Below are positions 24,255 through 33,295 of a stretch of DNA of 64,000 nt, piece after piece. The stretch comes from Kitasatospora sp. NBC_01266. Its GTDB lineage: Bacteria; Actinomycetota; Actinomycetes; Streptomycetales; Streptomycetaceae. The notes beneath the pieces were generated by a model. It was given only the letters and a program-made list of their open reading frames with translations, was not told the origin of the DNA and made no database searches. A program made the position numbers and the translations under genes. Numbering within the stretch: the stretch's first letter is position 1; the number at the start of each line of letters is the position of its first letter. The DNA is taken from contig NZ_CP108459.1 in NCBI RefSeq assembly GCF_036242395.1, positions 1 to 64,000 on the forward strand, read 5' to 3'.

Positions 24255-25067
24255 ATGACGTTGGCACAGCCTGCGGCAGGGGCGCAGCGCCTCGCGCCGC
24301 CCGAGCACGTCGCCGGTCCGGAGTCCCTGTGGGACCCGGTGTGCGACCGGATGGCGGACACCGGGCGGGCGGTGGTGCACACCACCTGGGGCGAGTGGCT
24401 GACCGCCGCGCTGTTCGATCCCGAGCTGCGCCGGCTGCTGGGGCCCGACTGGCCGCGCTACCGGCAGACCCCGGCGGCGGTCGGCCGGTTCCGGTTCGCC
24501 GTCGCGCGCCTGGTGGTGAAGTACACGGCCGCAGCGGTGCTGCAGGTCTCCCCGGGCGATCTGGACCTCGCCTACAAGCCGGGCGGCAGACCGTATCTGC
24601 GCGGCATCGGCGAGGAGCTCGAACTGAGCCTGTCGCACACCGACGAGCTGATCGTGGTCGGGGTGAGCCGGACCGGACCGATCGGGGTGGACGCCGAGCC
24701 GGCCGCCCGGCGGGTCTCCTTCGAGCTGCTGCGCGAGCAGGTCTGCACCGCCCGGGAGGCCGAGGCGATCAGCGCGCTGCCGGAGCAGGAGCGGGCGGCG
24801 GAGTTCCTGCGCCTGTGGACGCTGAAGGAGGCGTACACCAAGGCACTCGGGCACGGAATGCGCCGGCGCTTCGGCGCGTTCGGTTTCACTTGGTACCCCG
24901 ATGGCAGTGCCGAACTCACCGAGGACTCCCCGACCGCGCACGAGTGGGCCTTCGCCACCCACCTCGTCCAGGGGCGGTATCTGGTGAGCGAGGCCCACCG
25001 CCGGCTGGGCGGGGTAGAGGTTCGTTTGCGGTGGGATCCAGAGGCGCTCGAGGAAACCGACCTCTGA
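24255..25067 (+). CDS. 4'-Phosphopantetheinyl transferase (first)
   Basis: A 270-residue Sfp-type PPTase. Key motifs are KPGGRPYLRG, ELSLSHTDELIVVGVSR, the metal-binding IGVDAEP, and FLRLWTLKEAYTKALGHGMRRRFGAFGF. It transfers phosphopantetheine from CoA to carrier proteins, most likely the tandem ACP at 29920 or the ACP at 35128. It ends the cyclase operon. Confidence 0.92.
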   Translation: MTLAQPAAGAQRLAPPEHVAGPESLWDPVCDRMADTGRAVVHTTWGEWLTAALFDPELRRLLGPDWPRYRQTPAAVGRFRFAVARLVVKYTAAAVLQVSPGDLDLAYKPGGRPYLRGIGEELELSLSHTDELIVVGVSRTGPIGVDAEPAARRVSFELLREQVCTAREAEAISALPEQERAAEFLRLWTLKEAYTKALGHGMRRRFGAFGFTWYPDGSAELTEDSPTAHEWAFATHLVQGRYLVSEAHRRLGGVEVRLRWDPEALEETDL

Positions 25068-25254
25068 CCTGTGCGATTACTAGGCTCTCCGAGGTCGGGG
25101 CACCCCACCGGGAGTTGAGCTGAGGCGACTACCGTGCGTCATGGCATGGGCACCGAAGCCGCTCGGCCGACGTGCGCGGAAACGAGTTCGAGAAGGAGGG
25201 TAGGGGGTCGGTCTGCCTCGCCAGCGACGGTGGAGCCGGCGCCCGGGGCAGCGG

Positions 25255-27324
25255 ATGAGCAGTCACCACTCGTCAGCGGACACCGTCCTCGCCGTACTCC
25301 TCGAGCTGGACGGCGAGGCGCCCAGGTCCGCGCTCGCCCTCGAGCTGTGCGGGCCGCTCGGCCTCGTGCAGGCCGAAGCCGTCGCCGACCGGCTGGCCGA
25401 GCGCCATCGCGGGTACGCCATCGCGCTCGACGGCGGGAGGGGCCGCTACGTGCTGCGCCTGGAGCCGGCGGACACCGCGCCCGGCCCGGTGCCGCTCACA
25501 GCCGACCTGCTGGCCGACCTGCTGGCCCCGCTGGCCGGCGTGGACGCCCTGGTGCCGGTCACCGGACACCAGCGCGAGCTGCTGCTGGCGGCCGTGGGCG
25601 GGCAGGGCGGGCCCGGACGCCACGTCGAGCAGCTCTCCTGGAACTGGTCCGGCCCGCTGGACCTCGACCGGTTCAGCACGGCCTGGCAGTCGGTGGCCGA
25701 GCGGGAGGTGGTGCTGCGGGCCTCCTTCGACTGGACCGGCGCCCCGCGCCTGGTCCTGCACGACCGGGCCACCATCGACATCGCCCGGCGCCCGGACACC
25801 GCCATCGGCTGGGGCGACATCCTCAAGGACGACCGGGCCCGGGGCTTCCAGCTGCACCGGCCCGGCCTGCTGCGGGTGACGCTGCTCGAGGCGCCGCGCG
25901 GCGCCAGGTCGGGCGGCCGTATGTCGGCCAGCCGGATCCTGGTGACCTATCACCGTGCCGTGCTCGACGAGCGCGGGGTGCTCCTGCTGGTCCGGGAGTT
26001 CTACCGGGCGTACGTGTCGGGCGGCGGGCTGCCCGGCGGTGACCGGCGCCCCGACATCCGCGACCACGCCCGCTGGCTGGCCGGTCAGCACACCGACACC
26101 GCGCGGCGGTTCTGGGCCCTGGCCGTGCCGCCGCGCGGCGCCGCCGTCAGCGTGGGCCGCCCCGGCGACCCCACCGGGTACACCGGCCCAGGGCGGCTGC
26201 AGCGCCGCCTGCGGCCGCCGCAGACCTCGCGGCTGAGGTCCTGGGCGGCGGTGCGCGGCGTCGGCGAGAGCAGCGCGCTGCACGTGGTCTGGGCGCTGCT
26301 GCTGTACCGGGCGGCGGGCGCCGACGGTCCGCTCCCGGTCACCTTCGGGGTGCACCTGTCCAGCCGCGAGCTCTCGCTGCCGGGCGCCGCGGGCATCCCC
26401 GGGGTGCTCGGCAACCCGCTGCCGGTGACCGTGACCGTCGACCCGGCCGCCCCGCTGGTCGAGCTGCTGTGGCAGGTCCGGGACGCCGCGCTGGACCTGA
26501 GCGCGTATGCCTGGGTCTCCGGCGACCTGATCCGGGAGTGGAGCGGTCTGCCCGACGACGCCGAACTCGGCGACACCCTGGTCCAGTTCGACAGCTACCC
26601 CGAGCTGCCGCAGACGCTGCGGGCCGAACTCGAGGTCCAGGGCATCGAGGTGGACACCCCGCACAGCGCCGGCAGCGACACCAGCCTGCCGATCACCCTG
26701 GTCGCGCAGCACGACGCCGAGGGCGGGATGCTGCTGAGCGCCACCTACGACCGGGCCAGGCTCGCGGACGGCGACGCCTCCGGGACGCTCTCGCAGTGCA
26801 TGCAGCTGCTGCGCGGCCTTCCCGACCAGCAGGACCAGCAGGCCACCGTCGCCCAGGTGCTGGACCTGCTGGACGCCGAGGTGCCGCGGGTGGCGCGGCG
26901 CGGCTGCGGGCCCAAGCGGGCCGCGCCGACGGTGCTGCGCCCCGGCGAACCGCAGGCGGGCGTCATCTGCCTGGTCGAGGTCCCCGGCGTCCCGGCCGGT
27001 GCCTACGAGCTGCTGACCGCCGAGTACCAGGGCCCGGAGCGGATCGTCTCGTTCGGCCCGGACGACGCGGCGGGCGGCTGGCCGGCCGAGCTGGGCGACC
27101 TGCTGCTGCCGGGCCGGCGGCTGGTCGTGTGCGGGTGCGGGCCCGGCAGCGCGGCCGCCTACGAGCTGGCCCGGCGCGCGACGGCGCGCTCGGGCACCTC
27201 CGCGACCGTGGTCATGACGGGGATCGGTGACGCCGTCGAGTGCGCGCGTGCCCTGGCCCGCGCGCTGGAGTGCGTCCGCGCGCGCAGCGGGCCGGAACCG
27301 GGAGCGCAGAGCAGCCGCCCGTGA
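25255..27324 (+). CDS. Condensation-domain-like protein with degenerate active site
   Basis: A 689-residue protein. Residues 1-80 form a small helical domain, and about 100-530 follow the NRPS condensation fold (TGHQRELLLAA, VLRASFDWTG, and so on). The catalytic motif HHxxxDG appears as YHRAVLDERG near residue 232: the second His is Arg and the DG is DE. The later HVVWALLLYRAAGADGPLPVTFGVHLSSR segment is like C5. A C-terminal 150-residue part is unassigned. No adenylation or carrier domain is attached. It may bind acyl-ACP without condensing or catalyse a changed reaction. Confidence 0.7.
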   Translation: MSSHHSSADTVLAVLLELDGEAPRSALALELCGPLGLVQAEAVADRLAERHRGYAIALDGGRGRYVLRLEPADTAPGPVPLTADLLADLLAPLAGVDALVPVTGHQRELLLAAVGGQGGPGRHVEQLSWNWSGPLDLDRFSTAWQSVAEREVVLRASFDWTGAPRLVLHDRATIDIARRPDTAIGWGDILKDDRARGFQLHRPGLLRVTLLEAPRGARSGGRMSASRILVTYHRAVLDERGVLLLVREFYRAYVSGGGLPGGDRRPDIRDHARWLAGQHTDTARRFWALAVPPRGAAVSVGRPGDPTGYTGPGRLQRRLRPPQTSRLRSWAAVRGVGESSALHVVWALLLYRAAGADGPLPVTFGVHLSSRELSLPGAAGIPGVLGNPLPVTVTVDPAAPLVELLWQVRDAALDLSAYAWVSGDLIREWSGLPDDAELGDTLVQFDSYPELPQTLRAELEVQGIEVDTPHSAGSDTSLPITLVAQHDAEGGMLLSATYDRARLADGDASGTLSQCMQLLRGLPDQQDQQATVAQVLDLLDAEVPRVARRGCGPKRAAPTVLRPGEPQAGVICLVEVPGVPAGAYELLTAEYQGPERIVSFGPDDAAGGWPAELGDLLLPGRRLVVCGCGPGSAAAYELARRATARSGTSATVVMTGIGDAVECARALARALECVRARSGPEPGAQSSRP

Positions 27325-27408
27325 GTCCCGCTCGAGCACTCCTCCGGCAGGCCAAGAGCGGTGCTTGAGCGAGATGCCTGACGGTGTTCGAAAAGCGGAG
27401 GAGGGGGC

Positions 27409-27612
27409 ATGGCCGAATCGGACCGCGGAAGACCGGATCTGCGCGTGGAGCGGGGAGAGGTCACCAGCGAGGAACTCGCCGCGCTCACGGTCGCGCTGCT
27501 CGCGTTGCGCGCGGCGGGAGCGGGGCGGAGCGGGTTCGGACAGCGACCGCTCAACAACTCCCGCTGGTGGCGCGGGCCGGAGGCGTACCAGGCGCCGCTC
27601 AGTTGGCAGTGA
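27409..27612 (+). CDS. Acyl-CoA carboxylase epsilon subunit
   Basis: A 67-residue protein with the AccE/PccE signature LRVERGEVTSEELAALTVAL near its N-terminus and a C-terminal SRWWRGP. Epsilon subunits stabilise actinobacterial acyl-CoA carboxylase complexes. RBS GGAGGAGGGGGC. It sits 51 bases before the beta subunit gene. Confidence 0.85.
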   Translation: MAESDRGRPDLRVERGEVTSEELAALTVALLALRAAGAGRSGFGQRPLNNSRWWRGPEAYQAPLSWQ

Positions 27613-27663
27613 CGGGATCCCCCACCCGTGCGGAAACGGATCTCCAGAAACGGATCTGACGAA

Positions 27664-29256
27664 ATGTCAATGACAACTGACCTTGCTCCGCTCGAACTCG
27701 GGCCGAGCGACATTCGAGGCCGGGTCGCGGAGCTGCACGGCATCCGGGCAGCGGCGGAGAACGGTCCGAGCGCGAAGGCGACCGAGGCGCAGCACGCGAA
27801 GGGCAAGCTGACCGCGCGTGAGCGGATCGAGCTGCTGGTGGACCCCGGGTCGTTCAACGAGGTCGAGCAGTTCCGCCGGCACCGGGCCACCGGGTTCGGC
27901 CTGGAGGAGAAGAAGCCCTACACCGACGGTGTGGTCACCGGCTGGGGCACGGTGGACGGCCGGACGGTCTTCGTCTACGCGCACGACTTCCGGATCTTCG
28001 GGGGCGCGCTGGGCGAGGCCCACGCCACCAAGATCCACAAGATCATGGACATGGCGATCTCGGCCGGAGCGCCGCTGGTCTCGCTGAACGACGGCGCCGG
28101 CGCCCGGATCCAGGAGGGCGTCAGTGCCCTGGCCGGGTACGGCGGGATCTTCCAGCGCAACACCCGGGCCTCCGGGGTGATCCCGCAGATCTCCGTGATG
28201 CTCGGTCCGTGCGCCGGTGGCGCGGCCTACAGCCCAGCGCTGACCGACTTCGTCTTCATGGTGCGCGAGACCTCGCAGATGTTCATCACCGGCCCGGACG
28301 TGGTGAAGGCCGTGACCGGCGAGGAGATCACCCAGAACGGCCTCGGCGGCGCGGACGTGCACGCCGAGACCTCCGGGGTGGCCCACTTCGCCTACGACGA
28401 CGAGCAGACCTGCATCGCCGAGGTGCGCTACCTGCTGTCGCTGCTGCCGCAGAACAACCGGGAGAACCCGCCGTACGGCGCCACCGCCGACCCGGCCGAC
28501 CGGCGCTGCGAGGCGCTGCTCGACCTGGTGCCGGTCGACGGCAGCCGGCCCTACGACATGGGCAAGGTGCTCGAGGAGCTCGTCGACGACGGCGAGTACC
28601 TGGAGGTGCACGAGCGCTGGGCCCGGAACATCATCTGCGCGCTCGCCCGGCTGGACGGCCAGGCGGTGGGGATCGTGGCCAACCAGCCGCAGGTGCTCGC
28701 CGGGGTGCTGGACATCGAGGCGTCGGAGAAGGCGGCCCGGTTCGTGCAGATGTGCGACGCCTTCAACATCCCGATCGTGACCCTGCTGGACGTGCCCGGC
28801 TTCCTGCCCGGCGTGGACCAGGAGCACGGCGGCATCATCCGGCACGGCGCCAAGCTGCTCTACGCCTACTGCAACGCCACCGTGCCCCGGATCTCGCTGA
28901 TCCTGCGCAAGGCCTACGGCGGCGCCTACATCGTGATGGACTCCCAGTCCATCGGCGCCGACCTGACCTTCGCGTGGCCCACCAACGAGATCGCGGTGAT
29001 GGGCGCCGAGGGCGCCGCCAACGTGATCTTCCGGCGGCAGATCGCGGACGCCGAGGACCCCGAGGCCATGCGCGCCCGGATGGTCAAGGAGTACAAGTCC
29101 GAGCTGATGCACCCGTACTACGCGGCCGAACGGGGCCTGGTCGACGACGTCATCGACCCCGCCGACACCCGCCAGGCGCTGATCCGCTCCCTCGCCATGC
29201 TGCGCACGAAGCACGCCGAGCTGCCCTCCCGCAAGCACGGCAACCCGCCGCAGTGA
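27664..29256 (+). CDS. Acyl-CoA (propionyl/acetyl-CoA) carboxylase beta subunit
   Basis: A 530-residue carboxyltransferase. It has the N-terminal HAKGKLTARERIELLVDPGSF, the CoA-side oxyanion region GPCAGGAAYSPALTDF, and the biotin-side LDVPGFLPGVDQEHGGIIRHGAKLLYAY and RKAYGGAYIVMDS. It carboxylates acyl-CoA to malonyl- or methylmalonyl-CoA with a biotinylated alpha subunit that must come from elsewhere in the genome. Within this block it presumably raises extender supply. Confidence 0.95.
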   Translation: MSMTTDLAPLELGPSDIRGRVAELHGIRAAAENGPSAKATEAQHAKGKLTARERIELLVDPGSFNEVEQFRRHRATGFGLEEKKPYTDGVVTGWGTVDGRTVFVYAHDFRIFGGALGEAHATKIHKIMDMAISAGAPLVSLNDGAGARIQEGVSALAGYGGIFQRNTRASGVIPQISVMLGPCAGGAAYSPALTDFVFMVRETSQMFITGPDVVKAVTGEEITQNGLGGADVHAETSGVAHFAYDDEQTCIAEVRYLLSLLPQNNRENPPYGATADPADRRCEALLDLVPVDGSRPYDMGKVLEELVDDGEYLEVHERWARNIICALARLDGQAVGIVANQPQVLAGVLDIEASEKAARFVQMCDAFNIPIVTLLDVPGFLPGVDQEHGGIIRHGAKLLYAYCNATVPRISLILRKAYGGAYIVMDSQSIGADLTFAWPTNEIAVMGAEGAANVIFRRQIADAEDPEAMRARMVKEYKSELMHPYYAAERGLVDDVIDPADTRQALIRSLAMLRTKHAELPSRKHGNPPQ

Positions 29257-29415
29257 CCCTGCTCCGCACGCCCTCGCGTCCGGCCGCGGACCCGCGCCGG
29301 CGCGGGGGGCGGACCGGAGCCCGGACGTGGTGGTCATCGGGTGTCAGACCGGTCCGGCCGGTCCGACCGGTTCCGACCGTCCACCCTGTCCCCCCGAAGC
29401 GGGAAGGCGAGAGCC

Positions 29416-29736
29416 TTGAAACGTAACGTCACGAATCTGGCGCTGATGGTGTCGATCCTGCTCCTGTCGGTCGTCTCGGCCTGCGACGTGCCCGACCACG
29501 TCGGCCTCGGCTGCAAGCAGAGCACCTGCCATCTGAACCTCGAGTCCGGCAAGTCGGTGACCATCGGCGGCCAGACCTTCGCGGTGGACCACCTCTCCGA
29601 CGACTCGGTCACCCTCGACTCGCACGGCATCTCGCTCACCGTGCACACCGGCGTCGACGTCACCTTCGGCCGCTACCACCTGAAGTTCAATCGGAGTGAC
29701 AGCGGTTCGGCCGCGCTCGACGTCGGCGGCGGTTGA
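29416..29736 (+). CDS. Small secreted lipoprotein
   Basis: A 106-residue protein with a lipoprotein signal: basic start LKRN, hydrophobic LALMVSILLLSVVSAC and a lipobox VSAC. The mature part has two further Cys (GLGCKQSTC) and beta-rich content. TTG start at 29416 fits the signal and has GAAGGCGAGAG upstream; a start at 29341 would spoil the signal peptide. Its place among biosynthetic genes is unexplained; a surface receptor or binding role is possible. Confidence 0.65.
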   Translation: MKRNVTNLALMVSILLLSVVSACDVPDHVGLGCKQSTCHLNLESGKSVTIGGQTFAVDHLSDDSVTLDSHGISLTVHTGVDVTFGRYHLKFNRSDSGSAALDVGGG

Positions 29737-29919
29737 GACCGGCGGCCGGTCGGTCCGGGCCTCACTCGTTCTCCGTAGCCGGGTCCCGCGGGCTCCCTCG
29801 CGCGAGCGATCCGGGGGTCGGCGGATCGCCTCGGTCGGCGATGCGCCACGCGGTTCCCGGCACCCAGAATCCCGGTACGGGAGACATCGGGACCAGCAGC
29901 ACCCTTGGAGGCGCCCACC

Positions 29920-30663
29920 ATGACCAGCGAGCCGCTGACCTCGCCGCCGACGGCACCTTTCGGCACCGGGGCCGATGTCCTGACCGGGCTCACGCAGGTG
30001 CTGGCCGATCTGCTGCAGACCGACCCCGCCCGGATCGACCCGCAGCAGCCCTTCCAGGCCCTCGGCCTGGACTCGCTGCTCACCGCCGAGTTCGTGGCGG
30101 GCGTGAACGCGAGCCTCGGCACCCGGCTCGCGGCGGGCGTGCTCTACGACCACCCGACCCCGGCGGCGCTCGCCCGGCAGCTGGCGGCCGAAGGCGCGGC
30201 GGCCGGGTCGCGGCCCGACCGCCGGGACCGCACGGAGCAGGCCACGACCGCCGGCACGCTGGTCCTGGAGACGCTCTGCGAGCAGGTGGCGCTGCTGCTG
30301 CACTGCGACCCCTGGGAGATCGACCCCGAGACCCCGCTCAGCCAGCTCGGCATCGACTCCATCGTCGGCGCCGAGGTCGTGGCGGTCATCAACCGCACGT
30401 ACGGCCTCGCCGAGCGGCCCGCCACGCTCTACGACCACCCCACCCTCGCGGCCATGGCGACGTACCTCGCCTCCCGGGTCGGAGCCCCGCAGCAGCCGGC
30501 CCCGCCCGCACCGCGCCGCCAGGACCCCGCACCGCTCGCCGTGCCCCGCGCGGCGGCCGCACCGCTGTCCGGCGGTGAACTGAACGCCCTGCTCGACGCG
30601 GTGCGCGACGACCTGCTCACGGTCGACGAGGCAGCCGCCCTGCTGGCAGCCCGCGCAGCCTGA
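29920..30663 (+). CDS. Tandem acyl carrier protein
   Basis: A 247-residue protein with two ACP domains, about residues 22-90 (phosphopantetheine site LGLDSLL) and 110-185 (LGIDSIV), then a Pro/Ala linker and a C-terminal helical tail LSGGELNALLDAVRDDLLTVDEAAALLA that looks like a docking helix. RBS GGAGG eight bases before the ATG. The KS-like gene follows 14 bases on. Double ACPs usually raise flux at a single step. Confidence 0.88.
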   Translation: MTSEPLTSPPTAPFGTGADVLTGLTQVLADLLQTDPARIDPQQPFQALGLDSLLTAEFVAGVNASLGTRLAAGVLYDHPTPAALARQLAAEGAAAGSRPDRRDRTEQATTAGTLVLETLCEQVALLLHCDPWEIDPETPLSQLGIDSIVGAEVVAVINRTYGLAERPATLYDHPTLAAMATYLASRVGAPQQPAPPAPRRQDPAPLAVPRAAAAPLSGGELNALLDAVRDDLLTVDEAAALLAARAA

Positions 30664-30677
30664 GCCGAGGACACCGC

Positions 30678-32456
30678 ATGAACAACTGGGAGATCCTGAC
30701 CTCGTTCAAGAGCGGCGCGCTGACCCGCGAGCACGCCGCGGCGCTGCTCACCACGGCGCCCATCGCGCCGCTGCTGGTGACCCCGCCGGTCGGCGCGGCG
30801 GGGCCGGCGGGGTCCGGCCGGGCCGTGGAGCAGTACGCCGTCACGGCGCTGCACGGGCGCTTCCCGCAGGCCCCGGACCTCGACGCGTTCTGGCGCACCG
30901 CCGCCGACGGGCACGACCGGGCCGGCGAGGCGGGGTCGGGGCGCCGCCTCGAGGGGGTCGACGAGTTCGACCCCGAGTTCTTCGGCCTCGACCCGCAGGA
31001 CGCCGTGCTGATGGACCCCCAGGAGCGGTTGTTCCTGGAGGTCGCCTGGCACACGCTGGAGACCGCCGGCTACACCGGGGCCCGGCTCGACACGCTCAGC
31101 GCGGCCGACGGCGAGCCCCGCAGCCTCGGCGTCTACGTCGCGGTCGGTTCCGCCGACTACGGCCTGCTCAGCACCGAAGCGCGGGCCGGGCAGTCGTCCG
31201 GGCAGTCGTCCGGGCAGCCGTGCGGGCAGCCGTGCGGGCAGCGGGCCGAACGGTCGCGCCGCGTGCCGTCGGCGGCCTGGAGCCTGCCCAACCGGCTCTC
31301 CGCGCTGCTCGACCTGCGCGGTCCCAGCCAGAGCCTGGACACCGCCGAGTCCTCCTTCCTGGTCGCGCTGCACCTGGCGCTCGGCGCCCTGCGGGCCGGG
31401 GAGTGCGCGGCGGCGCTGGTCGGCGCCGTCGACCTGCGGCTGCATCCAGCCCGGCAGAGCCCCGAGGGCGGCGAGGGCGTGGGCGCGGTCCTGATCCGGC
31501 CGCTCGCCGCCGCGCAGGAGGCCGGGGACACCGTCCACGCGGTCATCCGGGGCGCCGCCGTCGCCCACGCCGGTCGGTCCGGGCCCGCCGCCGAACTGCG
31601 GCTCGCCCGGCGGGCGCTCGCCCTGTCGGGCATCGACGCGTCCAGCGTCACCCTCCGGGAGGACGCGGGCACCGCGGCGGCCACCGTGGGCGAGGCGGGC
31701 GCGGCCCTTGGTCTGGCGGCGCTGGTCCGGGCCGTGCTGCAGCTGCGCCGGGCCACCCTGCTCCCCGGTCCCGGTGAGGTGACGCCCGCCGAGTGGCCCA
31801 GGCCGCTCGACGAGGCGGGCCACGAACTGCCGCTGCGGGCCGCGGTCGCGATCCGCGGCGCGGGCGGGACCGCGGCCCAGGTGGTCCTGGAGGAGTACCG
31901 CGGGGCCGGGAGCCGGAGTCCGAGCGGACCGGCCAGGCTCGCCGGCAGGCGCGAGGAACTGGTCCTGCTGTCGGCGCCCACCCCGGAGCACCTCGCCGCC
32001 ACCGCGCGCCGGCTCGCCGAGCGGCTGTCCCCACCGGACGGCTCGCCGGCCTGCCCGCCGACCCTGGCCGACGTGGCCCGCGAACTGCGGCTGGGCCGGG
32101 CCGTCATGGCCTGCCGACTCGCGGTCACCGTCCGGACCACCGCCGAACTCGCCTGCGCGCTCGCCGTGTTCGCATCCGATCCGGACCGGACCGGCGACCA
32201 GGTCGGCAGCGCCGACCTGCGCCCCGGGCGGGCGCCGGCCCCGCCGCTGGACGACTTGCCGGAAACCGCGGAGTACCTGGCGGCCCTGTGGCGGGGACAG
32301 CGCCTGGCGGCGCTGGCGCGGTTGTGGCTGGCCGGGGTGGACGTGACAGCGGCCGGCCCGGTGGAGCGCGCCCCGGTGCTGCCGCTGCCCGCCACCGCGC
32401 TGCTGCGCCGGCCGTTCTGGATCGGTCGCGACACGACGGACGGCCCGAGCCGATGA
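30678..32456 (+). CDS. Ketosynthase-like protein with Glu in place of the catalytic Cys
   Basis: A 592-residue protein. The N-terminus (NNWEILTSFKSGALTREHAAALL) resembles a docking helix. A KS fold is visible to about residue 410: FFGLDPQDAVLMDPQERLFLEVAW, then DTAESSFLVALHLALGAL, where the usual DTACSS is DTAESS with Glu at residue 224. The EAHGTGT and NIGH histidine motifs are missing (REDAGTAAATVGEAG). A KS-AT linker and post-AT-like tail (LPLPATALLRRPFWIG) remain, but no AT. A repeat of GQSS/GQPC units sits near residue 171-188. It cannot condense by the known mechanism. Confidence 0.75.
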   Translation: MNNWEILTSFKSGALTREHAAALLTTAPIAPLLVTPPVGAAGPAGSGRAVEQYAVTALHGRFPQAPDLDAFWRTAADGHDRAGEAGSGRRLEGVDEFDPEFFGLDPQDAVLMDPQERLFLEVAWHTLETAGYTGARLDTLSAADGEPRSLGVYVAVGSADYGLLSTEARAGQSSGQSSGQPCGQPCGQRAERSRRVPSAAWSLPNRLSALLDLRGPSQSLDTAESSFLVALHLALGALRAGECAAALVGAVDLRLHPARQSPEGGEGVGAVLIRPLAAAQEAGDTVHAVIRGAAVAHAGRSGPAAELRLARRALALSGIDASSVTLREDAGTAAATVGEAGAALGLAALVRAVLQLRRATLLPGPGEVTPAEWPRPLDEAGHELPLRAAVAIRGAGGTAAQVVLEEYRGAGSRSPSGPARLAGRREELVLLSAPTPEHLAATARRLAERLSPPDGSPACPPTLADVARELRLGRAVMACRLAVTVRTTAELACALAVFASDPDRTGDQVGSADLRPGRAPAPPLDDLPETAEYLAALWRGQRLAALARLWLAGVDVTAAGPVERAPVLPLPATALLRRPFWIGRDTTDGPSR

Positions 32457-33295
32457 CCATCACCGCGCCGGAGCCGCAGCGGGAGCGCCTGGACCCGGAC
32501 GAGCAGCCGACCGCGCTGGTCAAGCTCTGGATCTGCCCCAACGACGACCTCCCACCCGCGCTGGCGGGCGTGCTCGCCACCCACTGGCTCGACGAGCAGG
32601 AGCGGGGCAACGCGAACCGCTTCCTCTTCGAACGCGACCGCCGCCAGTACCTCGTCGCGCACACCTTGGTGCGGCGCGCCCTGGCACTGGAGGTGGGCGT
32701 GGCCGAGGCCGACCTGGTCTTCTGGCGCTCCTCGCGCGGCCGTCCCTTCCTGCGCCCGCTGCCGGGCGGGCCGCCGCGCGGCAGCGCGCATCTCGACTTC
32801 AACCTGTCGCACGCCAGCGGGTACAACCTGCTCGGCATCGTCCGCGGGCACCGCGTGGGGGTGGACGTCGAACGGCTGGACCGGGATCCGCAGACCATCG
32901 ACACCATCGTGCGCACCTTCACCCCGCAGGAGCAGAGCTGGGTGGCCGGTGCGGCCCCGGGTCACCCGCGCACCCGGCGGGCGCTGCGGCTGTGGACGCT
33001 GAAGGAGGCGTACTCCAAGGCGCGCGGCCTGGGACTCGGGCTGCCCTTCGACGAGTTCTCCTTCACGCTGGCCGAGGACCGGGTGCTCGACTTCCGGCCG
33101 CCCGCCGACGACCTGGGCCGGCAGTGGCGCTTCCTGGAGCTCGAACCGGTGCCCGAGGTGCTCGTCGCGGTCGCCGTGCCGGACGACGCCGACCGGTCGC
33201 CGACGCTCCAGCTGCACTACGGATTTCCCTGGGGGCGGGAGGAGGCGCGGCGTTTCGTGCTGCCCGAGCCGGTGGGCGGCCCGCCGGGCTACTGA
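32453..33295 (+). CDS. 4'-Phosphopantetheinyl transferase (second)
   Basis: A 280-residue Sfp-type PPTase starting at the ATGA overlap with the KS-like gene. Motifs: RGRPFLRPLP, LDFNLSHASGYNLLGIVRGHRVGVDVER (metal site GVDVE) and LRLWTLKEAYSKARGLGLGLPFDEFSF. It is distinct in sequence from the first PPTase. Tight coupling suggests it modifies the tandem ACP encoded two genes upstream. Confidence 0.92.
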   Translation: MTITAPEPQRERLDPDEQPTALVKLWICPNDDLPPALAGVLATHWLDEQERGNANRFLFERDRRQYLVAHTLVRRALALEVGVAEADLVFWRSSRGRPFLRPLPGGPPRGSAHLDFNLSHASGYNLLGIVRGHRVGVDVERLDRDPQTIDTIVRTFTPQEQSWVAGAAPGHPRTRRALRLWTLKEAYSKARGLGLGLPFDEFSFTLAEDRVLDFRPPADDLGRQWRFLELEPVPEVLVAVAVPDDADRSPTLQLHYGFPWGREEARRFVLPEPVGGPPGY

